From assembly GCF_019303535.1 (NCBI RefSeq), contig NZ_JACCIU010000001.1, positions 62,001 through 126,000 of the forward strand: a stretch of 64,000 nt of DNA, written 5' to 3'. Each line of letters opens with the position of its first letter. The stretch's first letter is position 1. This stretch comes from Lactobacillus sp. Sy-1. Lineage in GTDB: Bacteria; Bacillota; Bacilli; Lactobacillales; Lactobacillaceae. The notes under the pieces were generated by a model. It did not search any database, was not told the DNA's origin, and saw only the letters and a list, made by a program, of their open reading frames with translations. Below, piece after piece: positions 52,441-62,301 of the stretch. The position numbers were made by a program, and so were the translations under genes.

Positions 52441-52765
52441 GATAGTAAACAAAAAAACTCCGTTCCTAGATTATTCTAGAAACGGAGTTTTCCGTGGTAC
52501 CATTCTAATTTGATGAAAGATTACTCCTCCATCCTTACTAACGTCTATTCAACGCGTGCAATTAATAATGGTTGCCAACCCATTGCTATTTAAATATCAA
52601 TAGCACCAAATCACAGGCCATATTCATCATCATGAATCGATCTACTCACATTAAACGTAGATTTTCTGAACCATCATCAATGACTACTCTCCTGATCACT
52701 TTGTTTATGTATCTCTATATCTCATTTATTACTTATTATTCTACATCCTTTTTTGCTAAAATCAA
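52441..52765 (-). promoter_or_regulatory. T-box riboswitch (methionine) with promoter for metQNI
   Basis: On the minus strand a promoter (TTGATT 52760-52765, 16 bp, TAGAAT 52738-52743) leads into a T-box leader. The AGTA box reads GAGAGTAGTCA (52680-52690), the specifier is probably ATG at 52619-52621 in GAATATGGCC, and the T-box core is AGAATGGTACCACGG (52492-52506). The terminator AAACTCCGTTTCTAG...CTAGGAACGGAGTTT with Ts follows at 52451-52491. Uncharged tRNA-Met should turn the importer on. This fills most of the 442-bp gap. Confidence 0.9.
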
Positions 52766-52795
52766 CCTTTTTTTAATCTTTTTTTAATAAATATC

Positions 52796-52832
52796 AAAAA
52801 ACGGTGATTTTTGAGGAAAATCACCGTTTAAA
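52796..52832 (-). terminator. Intrinsic terminator after the GH32 gene
   Basis: AAACGGTGATTTT-CCTCA-AAAATCACCGTTT followed by Ts on the minus strand; perfect arms. Confidence 0.9.
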
Positions 52833-52841
52833 AATAATAAT

Positions 52842-54851
52842 TTAATTAAAACGATAAGCATGGACATCAGCCTTATGCTGAGTAACAAACTTAAGCTGAT
52901 TATCAGTTGAGAGCTTAAGAATCGTATAGATCTTGCCTAGCTCTGGAATGGATACCTCAATTGAACTCTTATCAATGTAAAAAATGAACTTCTTGGCAGG
53001 AAAATCAAGTTTATTAGACAAATCACTTGCCCCACTTAATTGACTAAATGGTTGGGAAATTGTTACATTATTTTGACTATTATTCTTCCCATTTGAAAAA
53101 ACGTTCACATTGGTAGTGGTATCACTTTGAATCATGGAAAATACGTTTTGAGCAACTGGCTTTTTAAAGGTCACCACAATTTTACTGCTGGTGTTCGTCC
53201 CAGTCAGTGTTAACCCGTTACTGCTCTTCTTATGGTAAAAGCTCCGGTTGGCAGGTTCAACCACTTTTTCGTTTAGGACCTCACCATTTAGGGTCAAAAT
53301 CCGGGGAAGGGTAAACGAACCAATATGGTAGTTATTATTAGCACTCATATAGCTATTGTAACCCCGGTCCCAGTTTCCAATCCATCCGATCATCATGATT
53401 TGCTTTCCATCGGAATCCAGTGGTTCGTAGTTCGCGGCATAATCATCAGAACCATTATCAATTCTACGAACGGTTTTACTATCCGCAATAAACAGTCCAT
53501 CTGAATTAACCCGTCCAACTTGGTAGTACAATCCCTTACCGCCACTACCACCATCACCACTAAAGAACAGAACTGACTTTTCCTTGTGGGTATTGTAGTC
53601 ATAAACGTTCCGAATCACATTGGGACACTCAATCATCCCTGGTGCACTATCATTCATTGCGGGGTTAAATGAAGCACTATTCCCAATGTCCTTCCAAGTG
53701 TTTGGGCTCCCGTTCGGACTAGTAAACGTCCGAATTTGGTCACCGCCACTGTTTGTGTTCCCCTGGGCAATGTACATAATAATTTGTTGTTTATTAGCAT
53801 CCCACAAAACCTTCGGATCCCGAAAAGCGCCCCCTTGATTATACTGATTCATCACGGGCGCATTTTGTGCTGGTTTAAAGGTCAATCCTCCGTCAGTTGA
53901 ATATGCTTCATAGACATTTTGACGTCCATTCGTAAAACCAGTAAAGAAAGCCAGCATTGCATTATCAGGCAAACTATTGTTAACAATGTGGCCGTTTTGA
54001 TTATTCATCATTACCGAACCAGTCGCAACCGATTCCCAGCCGCCAGTATTTCTAGGAATGGCAATCCCGCGGTTGGTAAACGTCTTAAAGTCCTTAGTTT
54101 GAACTAGTTCCCATTCGGTACTGCTCCCAGTGTTCTTTTGATCATTTGAAAGGTAGTAAATATTCCAAACGTCGCCCACTTTAATAATCGATTGAATATC
54201 GTTCATAAATCCAGTTGGAATATTGTAATGGTAGCGCTGGGTAAACGTATTTTTGTTTAACGGGTTAGCAGCAGCTGTTTCAATCGTGGATAACGAATCC
54301 TGGTCAACGTAATACAAATTATTATTATACATTGCCGGAATCTTGTTCTTAACCACGTAGTCAGCAGTCTGGACCTGAGTATTATTTTCAACTAAGGAGT
54401 CAGTAACATTTCCATTCACCGGATTGTTATAAAGCTTAGTATTTGAATCAACATAGGCATCATTAAACTGCTTATTCAAAACCACTCCGTTAACAATGTT
54501 AGTAGCAGTTTGAACAATTGAATTCGCCGCATTTTGGCCCAACGAAACCGCGTTCATCGGATCAGTTGAAATCGTATCATTAGCTGCGTTTGCAGCAATT
54601 GCGAACTGACTCTGTTGCTTCTTATCCACCTGACCAACTACGGCAGCTCCAGAAGCGGCAGCGTTATTCACCTGCGACTGAGCCAATTGAACTGCATTTT
54701 CAGTAAAGTTAAAGGCCGGTAAAATATCAGCGTTAGCGGGTGGGGTGGAGTCAACCTCAACTTCATTTAATGCAAACACTACAAATGCAGAGGCTGAAAG
54801 GAGCACCCATTTTATCCGATGCTTAGCTTTATATCGATATCTAAATTTCAT
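52842..54851 (-). CDS. Secreted GH32 fructan hydrolase (levanase/beta-fructosidase type)
   Basis: 669 residues. Signal peptide about 1-40 (basic start, ending PANA). A low-complexity Ala/Asn/Gln region covers about 45-190. The GH32 five-blade propeller follows: nucleophile D218 in GFMNDIQS (canonical GH32 has WMNDPNG), transition-state Asp D345 in FRDPKV, acid/base E408 in MIECPNV, then YAANYEPLDSDGKQIMMIGW. A C-terminal beta-sandwich (about 530-660) has DKSSIEVS. It splits levan, inulin or sucrose outside the cell. It lies 27 bases behind the GH68 gene in one operon, so the cells make and later eat the same polymer (inference). No LPXTG. Confidence 0.9.
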   Translation of the reverse strand: MKFRYRYKAKHRIKWVLLSASAFVVFALNEVEVDSTPPANADILPAFNFTENAVQLAQSQVNNAAASGAAVVGQVDKKQQSQFAIAANAANDTISTDPMNAVSLGQNAANSIVQTATNIVNGVVLNKQFNDAYVDSNTKLYNNPVNGNVTDSLVENNTQVQTADYVVKNKIPAMYNNNLYYVDQDSLSTIETAAANPLNKNTFTQRYHYNIPTGFMNDIQSIIKVGDVWNIYYLSNDQKNTGSSTEWELVQTKDFKTFTNRGIAIPRNTGGWESVATGSVMMNNQNGHIVNNSLPDNAMLAFFTGFTNGRQNVYEAYSTDGGLTFKPAQNAPVMNQYNQGGAFRDPKVLWDANKQQIIMYIAQGNTNSGGDQIRTFTSPNGSPNTWKDIGNSASFNPAMNDSAPGMIECPNVIRNVYDYNTHKEKSVLFFSGDGGSGGKGLYYQVGRVNSDGLFIADSKTVRRIDNGSDDYAANYEPLDSDGKQIMMIGWIGNWDRGYNSYMSANNNYHIGSFTLPRILTLNGEVLNEKVVEPANRSFYHKKSSNGLTLTGTNTSSKIVVTFKKPVAQNVFSMIQSDTTTNVNVFSNGKNNSQNNVTISQPFSQLSGASDLSNKLDFPAKKFIFYIDKSSIEVSIPELGKIYTILKLSTDNQLKFVTQHKADVHAYRFN

Positions 54852-54878
54852 AATTGAATCCCACCCTTACTGTTAATT

Positions 54879-56891
54879 TTAATTCGTACTTTGTGAAAAC
54901 GGACTAGTCGTATTCGTGGCAGAATTGGTCGTGGTCCCACTAGTTCCAGTCGTTCCAGAAAAGACACTGTCGGTAACTGCCCCCTGTGGCAAAATTGAAT
55001 TAGCAACAACGCTAGTGGTATCTCCATTAATGTTTAATAAGAAACTAGGTGAGAATGTTGAATGACCACCACGCAACTTGGCATCCCCAGCCTTCGTCAT
55101 GTAACTAGTTACGACTAAATTATTGCTATCGGGATTATTAATAACAAAGTATGAGTAAGTAAACCTTCTATTATTAGGGTTTAGTTCGGTAGATGATAAT
55201 ACCACCCCACTCTTTCCATTCAATGGCTTGTATGGTCCAGTTAACTTATTGGCAACAAACCCTAGCATGAAAATCCCCTTCCTACTAATGGTACTCTTCA
55301 AAAGGTGGGTCCCACGCGTATCAGTAAACAAGTACCACTTTCCATTCTTCTTGAATAGGTTTGGTCGTTCGGTTTCATCATCGACCCCGTTAAAGGTAAC
55401 TAATGGTTTCATCACTTTTTTAACCGTATAGTTATTATTTAGCTCTAGAATGCCCAATGCTCCATTGGTGTATTGGTTTCGTAGCCCGTTCCAAGTATTC
55501 CGGTTCTTAATTAACTTCTTTTGAACCTTCTTTTGGTATTTCTTACTACCACCAATATTAGCATAATTATAGTTATTATTATCACTATAAGCTGAGCCAC
55601 TAAATTTAGTCCCCGTATTTCCTTCAAAGACGAGGTACTTATGGCCGTTATCTTCAATATAATGCGGATCACGCAGCGTAAAATCATCGGCAGTAAATTG
55701 CAATGCTTCTCCAACGGTTTGGTTAGTGTTTTGGTAGTACTTCCCGTCACCAAAGAAAATGGTCTTATGGTCAGTCGTTGCATTATGGTCAATGCTGAGG
55801 CCATTGCTTGTGACATCAATCTTGAGCTTAGCGGTTGCTAGGACCTGTTGATTTTCACCATTTCCACCATGTTTCTTAGCACCAGAAAATGCCGTATAGA
55901 ATAACCGAACGTGGTTGGAATCTTGTAAGATCGAGGAGCCAGACCATTCGTCAGTTTGTTTCTTTAGGTACTTACTCTTCCCGTCGCTACCATCGGTTCT
56001 GGATCTGAATAGTTTTCCACCGTTATACCATGATGAAATATCACTTGTATCCGTTCCAATTTTTTGATAGAACATGTAAATTGAAGCACCGTATTCAGCA
56101 CCATTGTCTTCATTGGTCTTAGGATCATTCGCCATGGCAAAAACAATGTGGTAACCATGGTAGTTGACTAAATTACCCTTACCATCTTGAAGGGGCCAGC
56201 TATCCCAAACATCTAATTGGTCGGTCTTACTCTTATCCAACCGATTGGTTACCTTAGCATTCGTTACATCTGAAATGGCAACGTTCTTGAAACTAGGTAC
56301 TTGATTCTTAGTTAACTTAGCTGCTGCAGGAATGTGCTTCATATTCTCACGAGTGTAGTGGTTCGTCCCGTAAGTATCACTAAAGGTGACTGGTTTCTTA
56401 GTTAGTTTATTTGCATCAACATACACTTTATCCCCATTGTACTCAGTAGCCACCTTCCCTGAAGTAGCATCAGTCTTAACAATGATATTGTGATCATTAA
56501 GCTTTCCAGCAGCCTTAGTGGCATCAGCACTCTTGTAGTAAGCAGCACCCTTTTGTGCATATTTAAAGCCAACTCGGGATAGCTTGGTTCCTTGAACGTA
56601 GCCATGCTTAGTCCCATAAGAATTCTTATAGGTCACTTTAACCCACTTAGAGTATCCACGTCCGACCCGGGTTACCTTTGAATTCCGCCCTAAATAAGAA
56701 AGCGGCTTACTATCTGCATTTGCACTAGTGTATAAAATTGCTGAGCTATTAATATAGTAGGTATTAACTGAGTACTTCCATTCGTGATATCCGTATGAAC
56801 CCCCAGCTATTAAAATAATTAATAGCACAACGGCGCCACCAATCCAGTATCGTAGGTGGCCAAACCGTTTGTGTTGGTATCTTTTTTGCAA
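54879..56891 (-). CDS. GH68 fructansucrase (levansucrase/inulosucrase), membrane-anchored with SH3-like N-domain
   Basis: 670 residues from a TTG start with GGAG upstream. N-terminal anchor helix (about 16-36) without a good cleavage site. One or two SH3-like repeats follow (about 45-165; ILYTSANADSKPLSYLG, YVQGTKLSRVG). The GH68 domain (about 190-630) has nucleophile D230 in VWDSWP, EWSGSS, transition-state stabiliser D408 in LRDPHY, and acid/base E508 in DDETERPN. It ends with a Ser/Thr/Gly-rich tail and no LPXTG. It makes beta-fructan from sucrose. Most lactobacillar GH68 enzymes have a cleavable signal and an LPXTG or repeat anchor, so the SH3-like N-terminal layout is unusual. Linkage type (levan or inulin) is not decided here. 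Confidence 0.92.
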   Translation of the reverse strand: MQKRYQHKRFGHLRYWIGGAVVLLIILIAGGSYGYHEWKYSVNTYYINSSAILYTSANADSKPLSYLGRNSKVTRVGRGYSKWVKVTYKNSYGTKHGYVQGTKLSRVGFKYAQKGAAYYKSADATKAAGKLNDHNIIVKTDATSGKVATEYNGDKVYVDANKLTKKPVTFSDTYGTNHYTRENMKHIPAAAKLTKNQVPSFKNVAISDVTNAKVTNRLDKSKTDQLDVWDSWPLQDGKGNLVNYHGYHIVFAMANDPKTNEDNGAEYGASIYMFYQKIGTDTSDISSWYNGGKLFRSRTDGSDGKSKYLKKQTDEWSGSSILQDSNHVRLFYTAFSGAKKHGGNGENQQVLATAKLKIDVTSNGLSIDHNATTDHKTIFFGDGKYYQNTNQTVGEALQFTADDFTLRDPHYIEDNGHKYLVFEGNTGTKFSGSAYSDNNNYNYANIGGSKKYQKKVQKKLIKNRNTWNGLRNQYTNGALGILELNNNYTVKKVMKPLVTFNGVDDETERPNLFKKNGKWYLFTDTRGTHLLKSTISRKGIFMLGFVANKLTGPYKPLNGKSGVVLSSTELNPNNRRFTYSYFVINNPDSNNLVVTSYMTKAGDAKLRGGHSTFSPSFLLNINGDTTSVVANSILPQGAVTDSVFSGTTGTSGTTTNSATNTTSPFSQSTN

Positions 56892-57005
56892 TTTATTTCA
56901 TCTCCGTCAATTAAACTTTTTAACTAACTAATATTAACATACAACTAGTAACACTTCCTATTTTAATCGGGAAAGCCACTAATCTTAATAATTTAAATTG
57001 CACCC

Positions 57006-58961
57006 CTAATGAGCATTAGTAAAGGCCTGGTTTAACCGGGTAAAGTTAACCGTTCCCAATCCGGTTGCCTGATTATAAATCTTCCCTGGTTGGCCAGTAT
57101 AGTAGAGGTTATTATCCGTTAGGTGGTTCAAACTCGTAAATGGTGACTTAGCCTGCCTTGCAAAGCGATAAATTTGTGGATTCCAAAAACCAGTCCGCTT
57201 TCCTTGGAAGCTATTGATGACGGCGGCCATTGCCGCCATTTGTGGAGTGATAACACTAGTTCCATCCCCAAATGGATCCACTTTGCCGTTAAAGTAAACG
57301 TTATATCCAGTTAACGGATCAGCATTTCCAGAAATATCGGGTAAATTTCTTCCTGAATGCTTACCAGTGACTAGTTTAGCAGTCGGATTAAACTGTCCGG
57401 TGGTTAGGTTAAGAAACTGTCGCGCCTTGTAAGTCCCCACACCACTTACCCCAGATTGATATTTAGGCCTGCTAAAGTAGCTACTAAATCCGCCACCACT
57501 ACCGTTATATAATTGATATAACGTGATTGGACTAATGTTTTTTTGTTGCTGAGCAATACTTGCTAATTCTTGATTTAGCTCATTTTTAACCTTTTCCTTC
57601 TCAGCTTCAGTTTTAGCATTCGCATAGAGGTTATTAACCGTCTGATCGTAAATATACTTAGCCCCAAATAGCGACGTTACGCTGGTGGAATTACTCCAAG
57701 CACTTTCCCGTGGCAATGAAACCCGCTTATCCTTGGTCAACTTAAAGGCAGCTAATTCAGAAAATAGAATGTTCTTAAAGGGGAGGGTCGTCCCACCCAC
57801 TGCCACAATGTATGGTGATGATGCCGGTAGCCCCACTGACGTTGCCTTACTTCCCGACTGGAATGCGTACGCACCATTATCCCCCGCGGCGTTGAAGGTC
57901 GTAATTCCCTGGGCGGCAGCTTGCATCAAAAGCCGGTTTAACAAGCTAACTTCCCCTTTAGTAATCGACTTACTCTTCGTATCGGATTCAAAACTACCAT
58001 AGCTACTGGAAATTACATCAACGTTGTCCCGTCCGATAGCGGTAGCATAAGAATTAATCAGTAATCCGTTACTAATGTCACCACTGAGGTATGCGTTAAC
58101 TCGCGCCTTGGGTGCAATCGCACTAGCCTGTTCAACGTCCATGGTAACCTCTTCACGGTCGTCATTTTGCTTAGACAACCCTTTTGAAACCAATACTTTG
58201 TGGATTCGATTGAAATTGGAATGAACTCCTGATTTTTTTAAGTACTGCTCAACGTCACTCATCTTAAAATCAGCATTTCCAATGATTCCAATCGTTTGAC
58301 CCTGCCCACCATTGCCGTTTGCGTACAATGGACTGGTGTTATAAGTGCGACCAAACTTTTTGTAAGACCGGTCACGAATGTTCGGATCCCTTACCTTACT
58401 CAAAATCTTTTTGACGGAACTGCTGGGGTTAACCGTTTTAGAAGTGACCACTGCACGCAACCCCGGTTGGTCAATGAAGTTCACCATTGGCCTGATGCGA
58501 TGCGGAATCTTATCTTGCCCGTTCGTGGTCTGGTAATTCTTCTTTAAGTTCGTGGTTTGAATTAATTTAAGGTGAAACACCTTTTCAATATCTTTGGTTT
58601 TACCGCTAACCGTCATGACGATATTTCCTGGATATGTATTCGCCTTTAAGTTATGGGCCCGCATAAACTTACCAACCTGTTTAACTTTACGGTCGGACAA
58701 CCCATACCGTAGCCCAAACTGCTGGGGAGTTAAGTACTTACGGTAGTTGTGACTTCCAGGAGTAACCGTTTGATAAATGAACTTAGTTAGTTCAGTTTGA
58801 TTACGCCCCTTTAGCCCTAACGTTAGGATCTGTTGTTTATTTGCGTTAACCTGCTTATAGGTTACATGGCTAGCACTAGCTGGGGGCTGCACCGTAAATA
58901 ACGATAGTCCACAAACCGTTAGACTCCCAAATACTCCTCGTAAAATTAAGTTAAGATTCAA
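57006..58961 (-). CDS. Secreted S53 serine-carboxyl peptidase (sedolisin/kumamolisin-like)
   Basis: 651 residues from a TTG start with AGGAGTGG upstream. Signal peptide about 1-30 (ending PASAS). An activation pro-domain (about 35-175; QTVTPGSHNYRKYLTPQQF) precedes the peptidase. The family triad is seen: E271 and D275 in EVTMDVEQA (Glu-x3-Asp), D361 in GDNGAYAF, and S569 in GDGTSVITP. Extracellular acid protease; enzymes of this type work at low pH, which suits an acid-forming bacterium. It is on the same strand as and directly upstream of the GH68 gene (114-bp gap). Likely roles are nutrition or processing of surface proteins. Confidence 0.93.
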   Translation of the reverse strand: MNLNLILRGVFGSLTVCGLSLFTVQPPASASHVTYKQVNANKQQILTLGLKGRNQTELTKFIYQTVTPGSHNYRKYLTPQQFGLRYGLSDRKVKQVGKFMRAHNLKANTYPGNIVMTVSGKTKDIEKVFHLKLIQTTNLKKNYQTTNGQDKIPHRIRPMVNFIDQPGLRAVVTSKTVNPSSSVKKILSKVRDPNIRDRSYKKFGRTYNTSPLYANGNGGQGQTIGIIGNADFKMSDVEQYLKKSGVHSNFNRIHKVLVSKGLSKQNDDREEVTMDVEQASAIAPKARVNAYLSGDISNGLLINSYATAIGRDNVDVISSSYGSFESDTKSKSITKGEVSLLNRLLMQAAAQGITTFNAAGDNGAYAFQSGSKATSVGLPASSPYIVAVGGTTLPFKNILFSELAAFKLTKDKRVSLPRESAWSNSTSVTSLFGAKYIYDQTVNNLYANAKTEAEKEKVKNELNQELASIAQQQKNISPITLYQLYNGSGGGFSSYFSRPKYQSGVSGVGTYKARQFLNLTTGQFNPTAKLVTGKHSGRNLPDISGNADPLTGYNVYFNGKVDPFGDGTSVITPQMAAMAAVINSFQGKRTGFWNPQIYRFARQAKSPFTSLNHLTDNNLYYTGQPGKIYNQATGLGTVNFTRLNQAFTNAH

Positions 58962-58988
58962 TTTAATCCACTCCTAAACCATTTCTTC

Positions 58989-59345
58989 CTAGTAGCTACT
59001 TGCAATTGCCGTCTTAATTTTCCATTCCTTAGCTTGATGAACAAATGAAAGCACCATTTGAAGTCGCCACTTAGAACGCATCCCATAAATTGATGCATCT
59101 ACGACGTTGCGACAGGTTAAAGCATCGCCATTTACTTGAGCCGCAGCTTCTTGTTCCGAGTAGTAATTCATTGATCCGTCCTTAATGGCCGCTAACCATT
59201 CCGCCTTGCTTTGTCTTACTCCAGTCATGTGCGTGAGGATGAAATCATTAGCTAAAATTCCGTCTAATTGTTCTAAATCTGCATTGATCATTCCTTGATA
59301 TAGTTGATGATAAAGGTTAATCAAGATGGTTTCTTTTTCTGCCAT
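58989..59345 (-). CDS. SnoaL/NTF2-like small protein
   Basis: 118 residues from the ATG at 59345 (MAEKETILINLYHQ); a longer start adds 21 residues that lie in the purB terminator. The cone-shaped NTF2 fold is suggested by YQGMINADLEQLDGILANDF, then MTGVRQSKAEWLAAIKDG and KWRLQMVLSFVHQAKEWKI. No catalytic residues can be fixed. Function unknown. Confidence 0.75.
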   Translation of the reverse strand: MAEKETILINLYHQLYQGMINADLEQLDGILANDFILTHMTGVRQSKAEWLAAIKDGSMNYYSEQEAAAQVNGDALTCRNVVDASIYGMRSKWRLQMVLSFVHQAKEWKIKTAIASSY

Positions 59346-59385
59346 AGCTAAACAACTCTTTTCATTATAATTGTCCAAAGTATAT

Positions 59386-59416
59386 AAAAAGAACCTGCCA
59401 ATTGGCAAGTTCTTTG
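59386..59416 (-). terminator. Intrinsic terminator after purB
   Basis: AAAGAACTTGCCAATTGGCAGGTTCTTT followed by TTTTTATA on the minus strand. Confidence 0.85.
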
Positions 59417-59432
59417 ATGATTATTAAGATAA

Positions 59433-60731
59433 TTATTTTAGTAGTCCAACGCGCTTCAAAACTTCATCGGCACGCCGAATGTGGTAATGGTAATCAAATG
59501 CGTCATCAATATCAGCTTGTGAGAGATGACTAGTGATTTCTTTATTGTTTTCAACTAATTCCTTAAATGGAAGGCTTTCGTCCCATGACTTAGCAGTTAA
59601 TGGTTGAACTAAGTCGTAAGCGGCTTCCCGAGCCATTCCGCTATCAATTAGCTTCAACATTACCCGTTGGCTGTAAATTAAGCCGTGGGTGATTTGCATG
59701 TTAGCCTTCATCCGATCTGGAAAGACGGTTAAGTCTCTGATGATCGTGGTAAAACGATGCAACATGTAGTCCAATAGAATGGTGGTATCTGGCATAATAA
59801 TCCGTTCAGCAGATGAATGGGAAATATCCCGTTCATGCCAAAGGGGAACGTCTTCAAACGCCGTTACCATGTGACCACGAACGACCCGTGCCAATCCACA
59901 GATGTTTTCTGAACCAACTGGGTTCCGCTTATGAGGCATTGCGGAGGAACCCTTTTGACCAGCATTAAAGTGTTCTTCAACTTCGTGAACTTCGGATCGT
60001 TGTAATCCACGAATTTCGGTTGCAAATTCTTCCAAACTAGTGGCAATCAATGCAAGGGTTCCCACGTAGTCGGCGTGAAGGTCCCGTGGGAGGATTTGAC
60101 TTGAAATTTCTTGGGCACGAATCCCTAATTTCTTACATACGTATTCTTCCACAAATGGTGGGATGTTAGCGAAGGTTCCAACGGCACCGGAAATCTTACC
60201 AGCTTCAACTTCACGGGAAGTTTCTTCGAAGCGCTTTTGGTTCCGCTTCATTTCTGAATACCAACGAGCAATCTTTAATCCAAAGGTGGTTGGTTCGGCC
60301 TGCACCCCATGGGTCCGGCCAATCATAACCGTATCTTTGTACTTAACTGCCTGTTTAGCAATTACATCAATTAATTCTTGAATATCTTTTCTTAAAATTT
60401 CGTTTGCTTGTTTGAAACGGAGTCCATATGCCGTATCAACAACATCGGTACTAGTAACCCCAAAATGAACCCATTTCTTTTCAGGTCCTAATGATTCAGA
60501 TACATTTCTGGTAAATGCGACAACATCGTGATGGGTAACGGCTTCAATTTCGGAAATCCGCTTTTCATCAAACTTAGCGTTCTGCTTAATCTTTTCTACA
60601 TCTTCAGCAGGAATGTGGCCTAACTTTGACCAAGCTTCATCAATCGCAACTTCAACTTCTAACCAAGCTTTAAATTGGTTGTGCTTAGACCAAATTTGGC
60701 CCATTTCACTTCGTGTATATCGATCTATCAT
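59433..60731 (-). CDS. purB: Adenylosuccinate lyase
   Basis: 432 residues from the ATG at 60731 ([14 protein letters not shown]) with AAGGTG upstream; a GTG 12 bases earlier is part of the ribosome site. Splits adenylosuccinate to AMP (and SAICAR to AICAR). Fumarase/lyase signature [11 protein letters not shown] (about 260) carries the flexible catalytic loop; the ASL region [16 protein letters not shown] and [14 protein letters not shown] are also seen. Divergent from purA, so the two AMP-branch enzymes are adjacent. Confidence 0.97.
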   Translation of the reverse strand: MIDRYTRSEMGQIWSKHNQFKAWLEVEVAIDEAWSKLGHIPAEDVEKIKQNAKFDEKRISEIEAVTHHDVVAFTRNVSESLGPEKKWVHFGVTSTDVVDTAYGLRFKQANEILRKDIQELIDVIAKQAVKYKDTVMIGRTHGVQAEPTTFGLKIARWYSEMKRNQKRFEETSREVEAGKISGAVGTFANIPPFVEEYVCKKLGIRAQEISSQILPRDLHADYVGTLALIATSLEEFATEIRGLQRSEVHEVEEHFNAGQKGSSAMPHKRNPVGSENICGLARVVRGHMVTAFEDVPLWHERDISHSSAERIIMPDTTILLDYMLHRFTTIIRDLTVFPDRMKANMQITHGLIYSQRVMLKLIDSGMAREAAYDLVQPLTAKSWDESLPFKELVENNKEITSHLSQADIDDAFDYHYHIRRADEVLKRVGLLK

Positions 60732-60881
60732 TAGTTTAATCACCTTTTATTTAAATTTCGATTTCGAACTAATTATAACATATTTTCTGGTTAATTTTCG
60801 GAAAAAAGCGAATAATAATCTGATGATAGTTTAAAATTAATTTAAATCCGAACTTTATTTTTTAAAAAAGACCCATTGTTC

Positions 60882-60909
60882 TTGATTTTTATTTTTTTAA
60901 TGGTAAAAT
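60882..60909 (+). promoter_or_regulatory. Promoter of purA
   Basis: TTGATT (60882-60887), 16 bp, extended TGGTAAAAT (hexamer 60904-60909). A short GGTTGC/GCAATCC hairpin lies in the leader before the ribosome site. No purine-riboswitch core (TATA...GTTTCTACC) was seen. Confidence 0.6.
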
Positions 60910-60961
60910 CTTATAGGTTGCTTAAATTTAGGCAATCCAATAAATTCTACGAGGTGTTTAT

Positions 60962-62257
60962 ATGTCATCAATTGTTATCGTTGGAAGCCAATGGGGAGAC
61001 GAAGGAAAGGGAAAAATCACTGACTTTTTAAGTCAGCGTGCAGACATGATTGTTCGCTACTCTGGTGGTGACAATGCTGGTCACACAATCGTTATCGATG
61101 GAAAAGAATTGCATCTTTCCTTAATTCCTTCTGGAATCTTTTTCAATGATAAGTTAAGTGTGATTGGAAATGGGGTTGTTGTTAACCCTAAGTCACTACT
61201 TAATGAATTGAAATATCTTAATGATAATGGAATTGATACTGACAACCTCCGCATCTCCAGTAGAAGTCATGTAATTATGCCTTATCATATTTTATTCGAC
61301 GGCTTACAAGAAAAGCTTAAGGATGAAAAAATTGGAACTACTAACAAGGGAATCGGCCCTGCCTACATGGACAAGGTCGAACGAATTGGAATTAGAGTTG
61401 CGGACTTAATTGATAAGGATACTTTTGCTGAAAAATTACACCAAGCCCTTAAGATTAAAAACCAATTATTGACCAAGCTATTTGAAGAAGAACCATTGCA
61501 ATTCGATGATATCTTTGATGAATACTACGAATATGGTCAAAAAATTAAGAAATACGTTGTTGATACTTCACTATTAATCAACGATGCCTTAGACGAAGGC
61601 AAGCATGTTTTATTCGAAGGTGCTCAAGGGGTAATGTTAGATGTCGATCATGGGACTTACCCATTTGTTACATCCTCTAATCCAATTGCCGGTGGTGCCG
61701 CAGTTGGTGCTGGTGTGGGTCCTAGTCGGATCAACGAAGTCATCGGGGTTTGTAAAGCATACACTTCCCGAGTTGGGGATGGTCCATTCCCAACTGAACT
61801 TCATGATGAAGTGGCTGATCGGATTCGTGATATCGCTCATGAATATGGTGTCGTTACTAAACGGCCCCGCCGAATTGGCTGGTTAGATGCCGTTGTTTTG
61901 AGACATGCTAAGCGGGTTTCTGGATTGACTTACCTTTCCTTAAACTGTTTAGACGTGCTCTCAGGACTAAAGACCGTTAAAATTGCTACCAAATACAAGG
62001 TTGACGGTGAAGTGATTGAAAACTACCCTGCTAATAATTCCGTTCTCGAACGCTGTGAGCCAGTGTACGAAGAACTTCCTGGATGGGACGAAGATATCAC
62101 CAAGTGTAAGACGGTTGATGAACTCCCAGTAAATGCACAGAATTATCTAAAGCGGGTTAGCGAACTTGTTGGCATCAAACTTGATACTTTTGCCGTTGGT
62201 CCCGACCGTGATGCTACCAACATCATGATCAATGCATGGGATACTGCTGACAAGTAA
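60962..62257 (+). CDS. purA: Adenylosuccinate synthetase
   Basis: 431 residues, full length. GTP-dependent joining of IMP and aspartate, the first step from IMP to AMP. N-terminal signature [15 protein letters not shown] (about 7-21, catalytic Asp), the GDNAGHTI His, the [10 protein letters not shown] loop and [20 protein letters not shown] are all present. GAGGTG lies before the ATG. First gene of a purA-guaC pair. Confidence 0.98.
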   Translation: MSSIVIVGSQWGDEGKGKITDFLSQRADMIVRYSGGDNAGHTIVIDGKELHLSLIPSGIFFNDKLSVIGNGVVVNPKSLLNELKYLNDNGIDTDNLRISSRSHVIMPYHILFDGLQEKLKDEKIGTTNKGIGPAYMDKVERIGIRVADLIDKDTFAEKLHQALKIKNQLLTKLFEEEPLQFDDIFDEYYEYGQKIKKYVVDTSLLINDALDEGKHVLFEGAQGVMLDVDHGTYPFVTSSNPIAGGAAVGAGVGPSRINEVIGVCKAYTSRVGDGPFPTELHDEVADRIRDIAHEYGVVTKRPRRIGWLDAVVLRHAKRVSGLTYLSLNCLDVLSGLKTVKIATKYKVDGEVIENYPANNSVLERCEPVYEELPGWDEDITKCKTVDELPVNAQNYLKRVSELVGIKLDTFAVGPDRDATNIMINAWDTADK

Positions 62258-62301
62258 TAATTATTGTTCCTATTGTTTTTTAGAATTATGGAGGCGTTCA
62301 A

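Noticed and set aside
60744-60961. Purine riboswitch before purA
   Set aside because: The conserved core sequences are absent; only a short hairpin and a promoter are seen.
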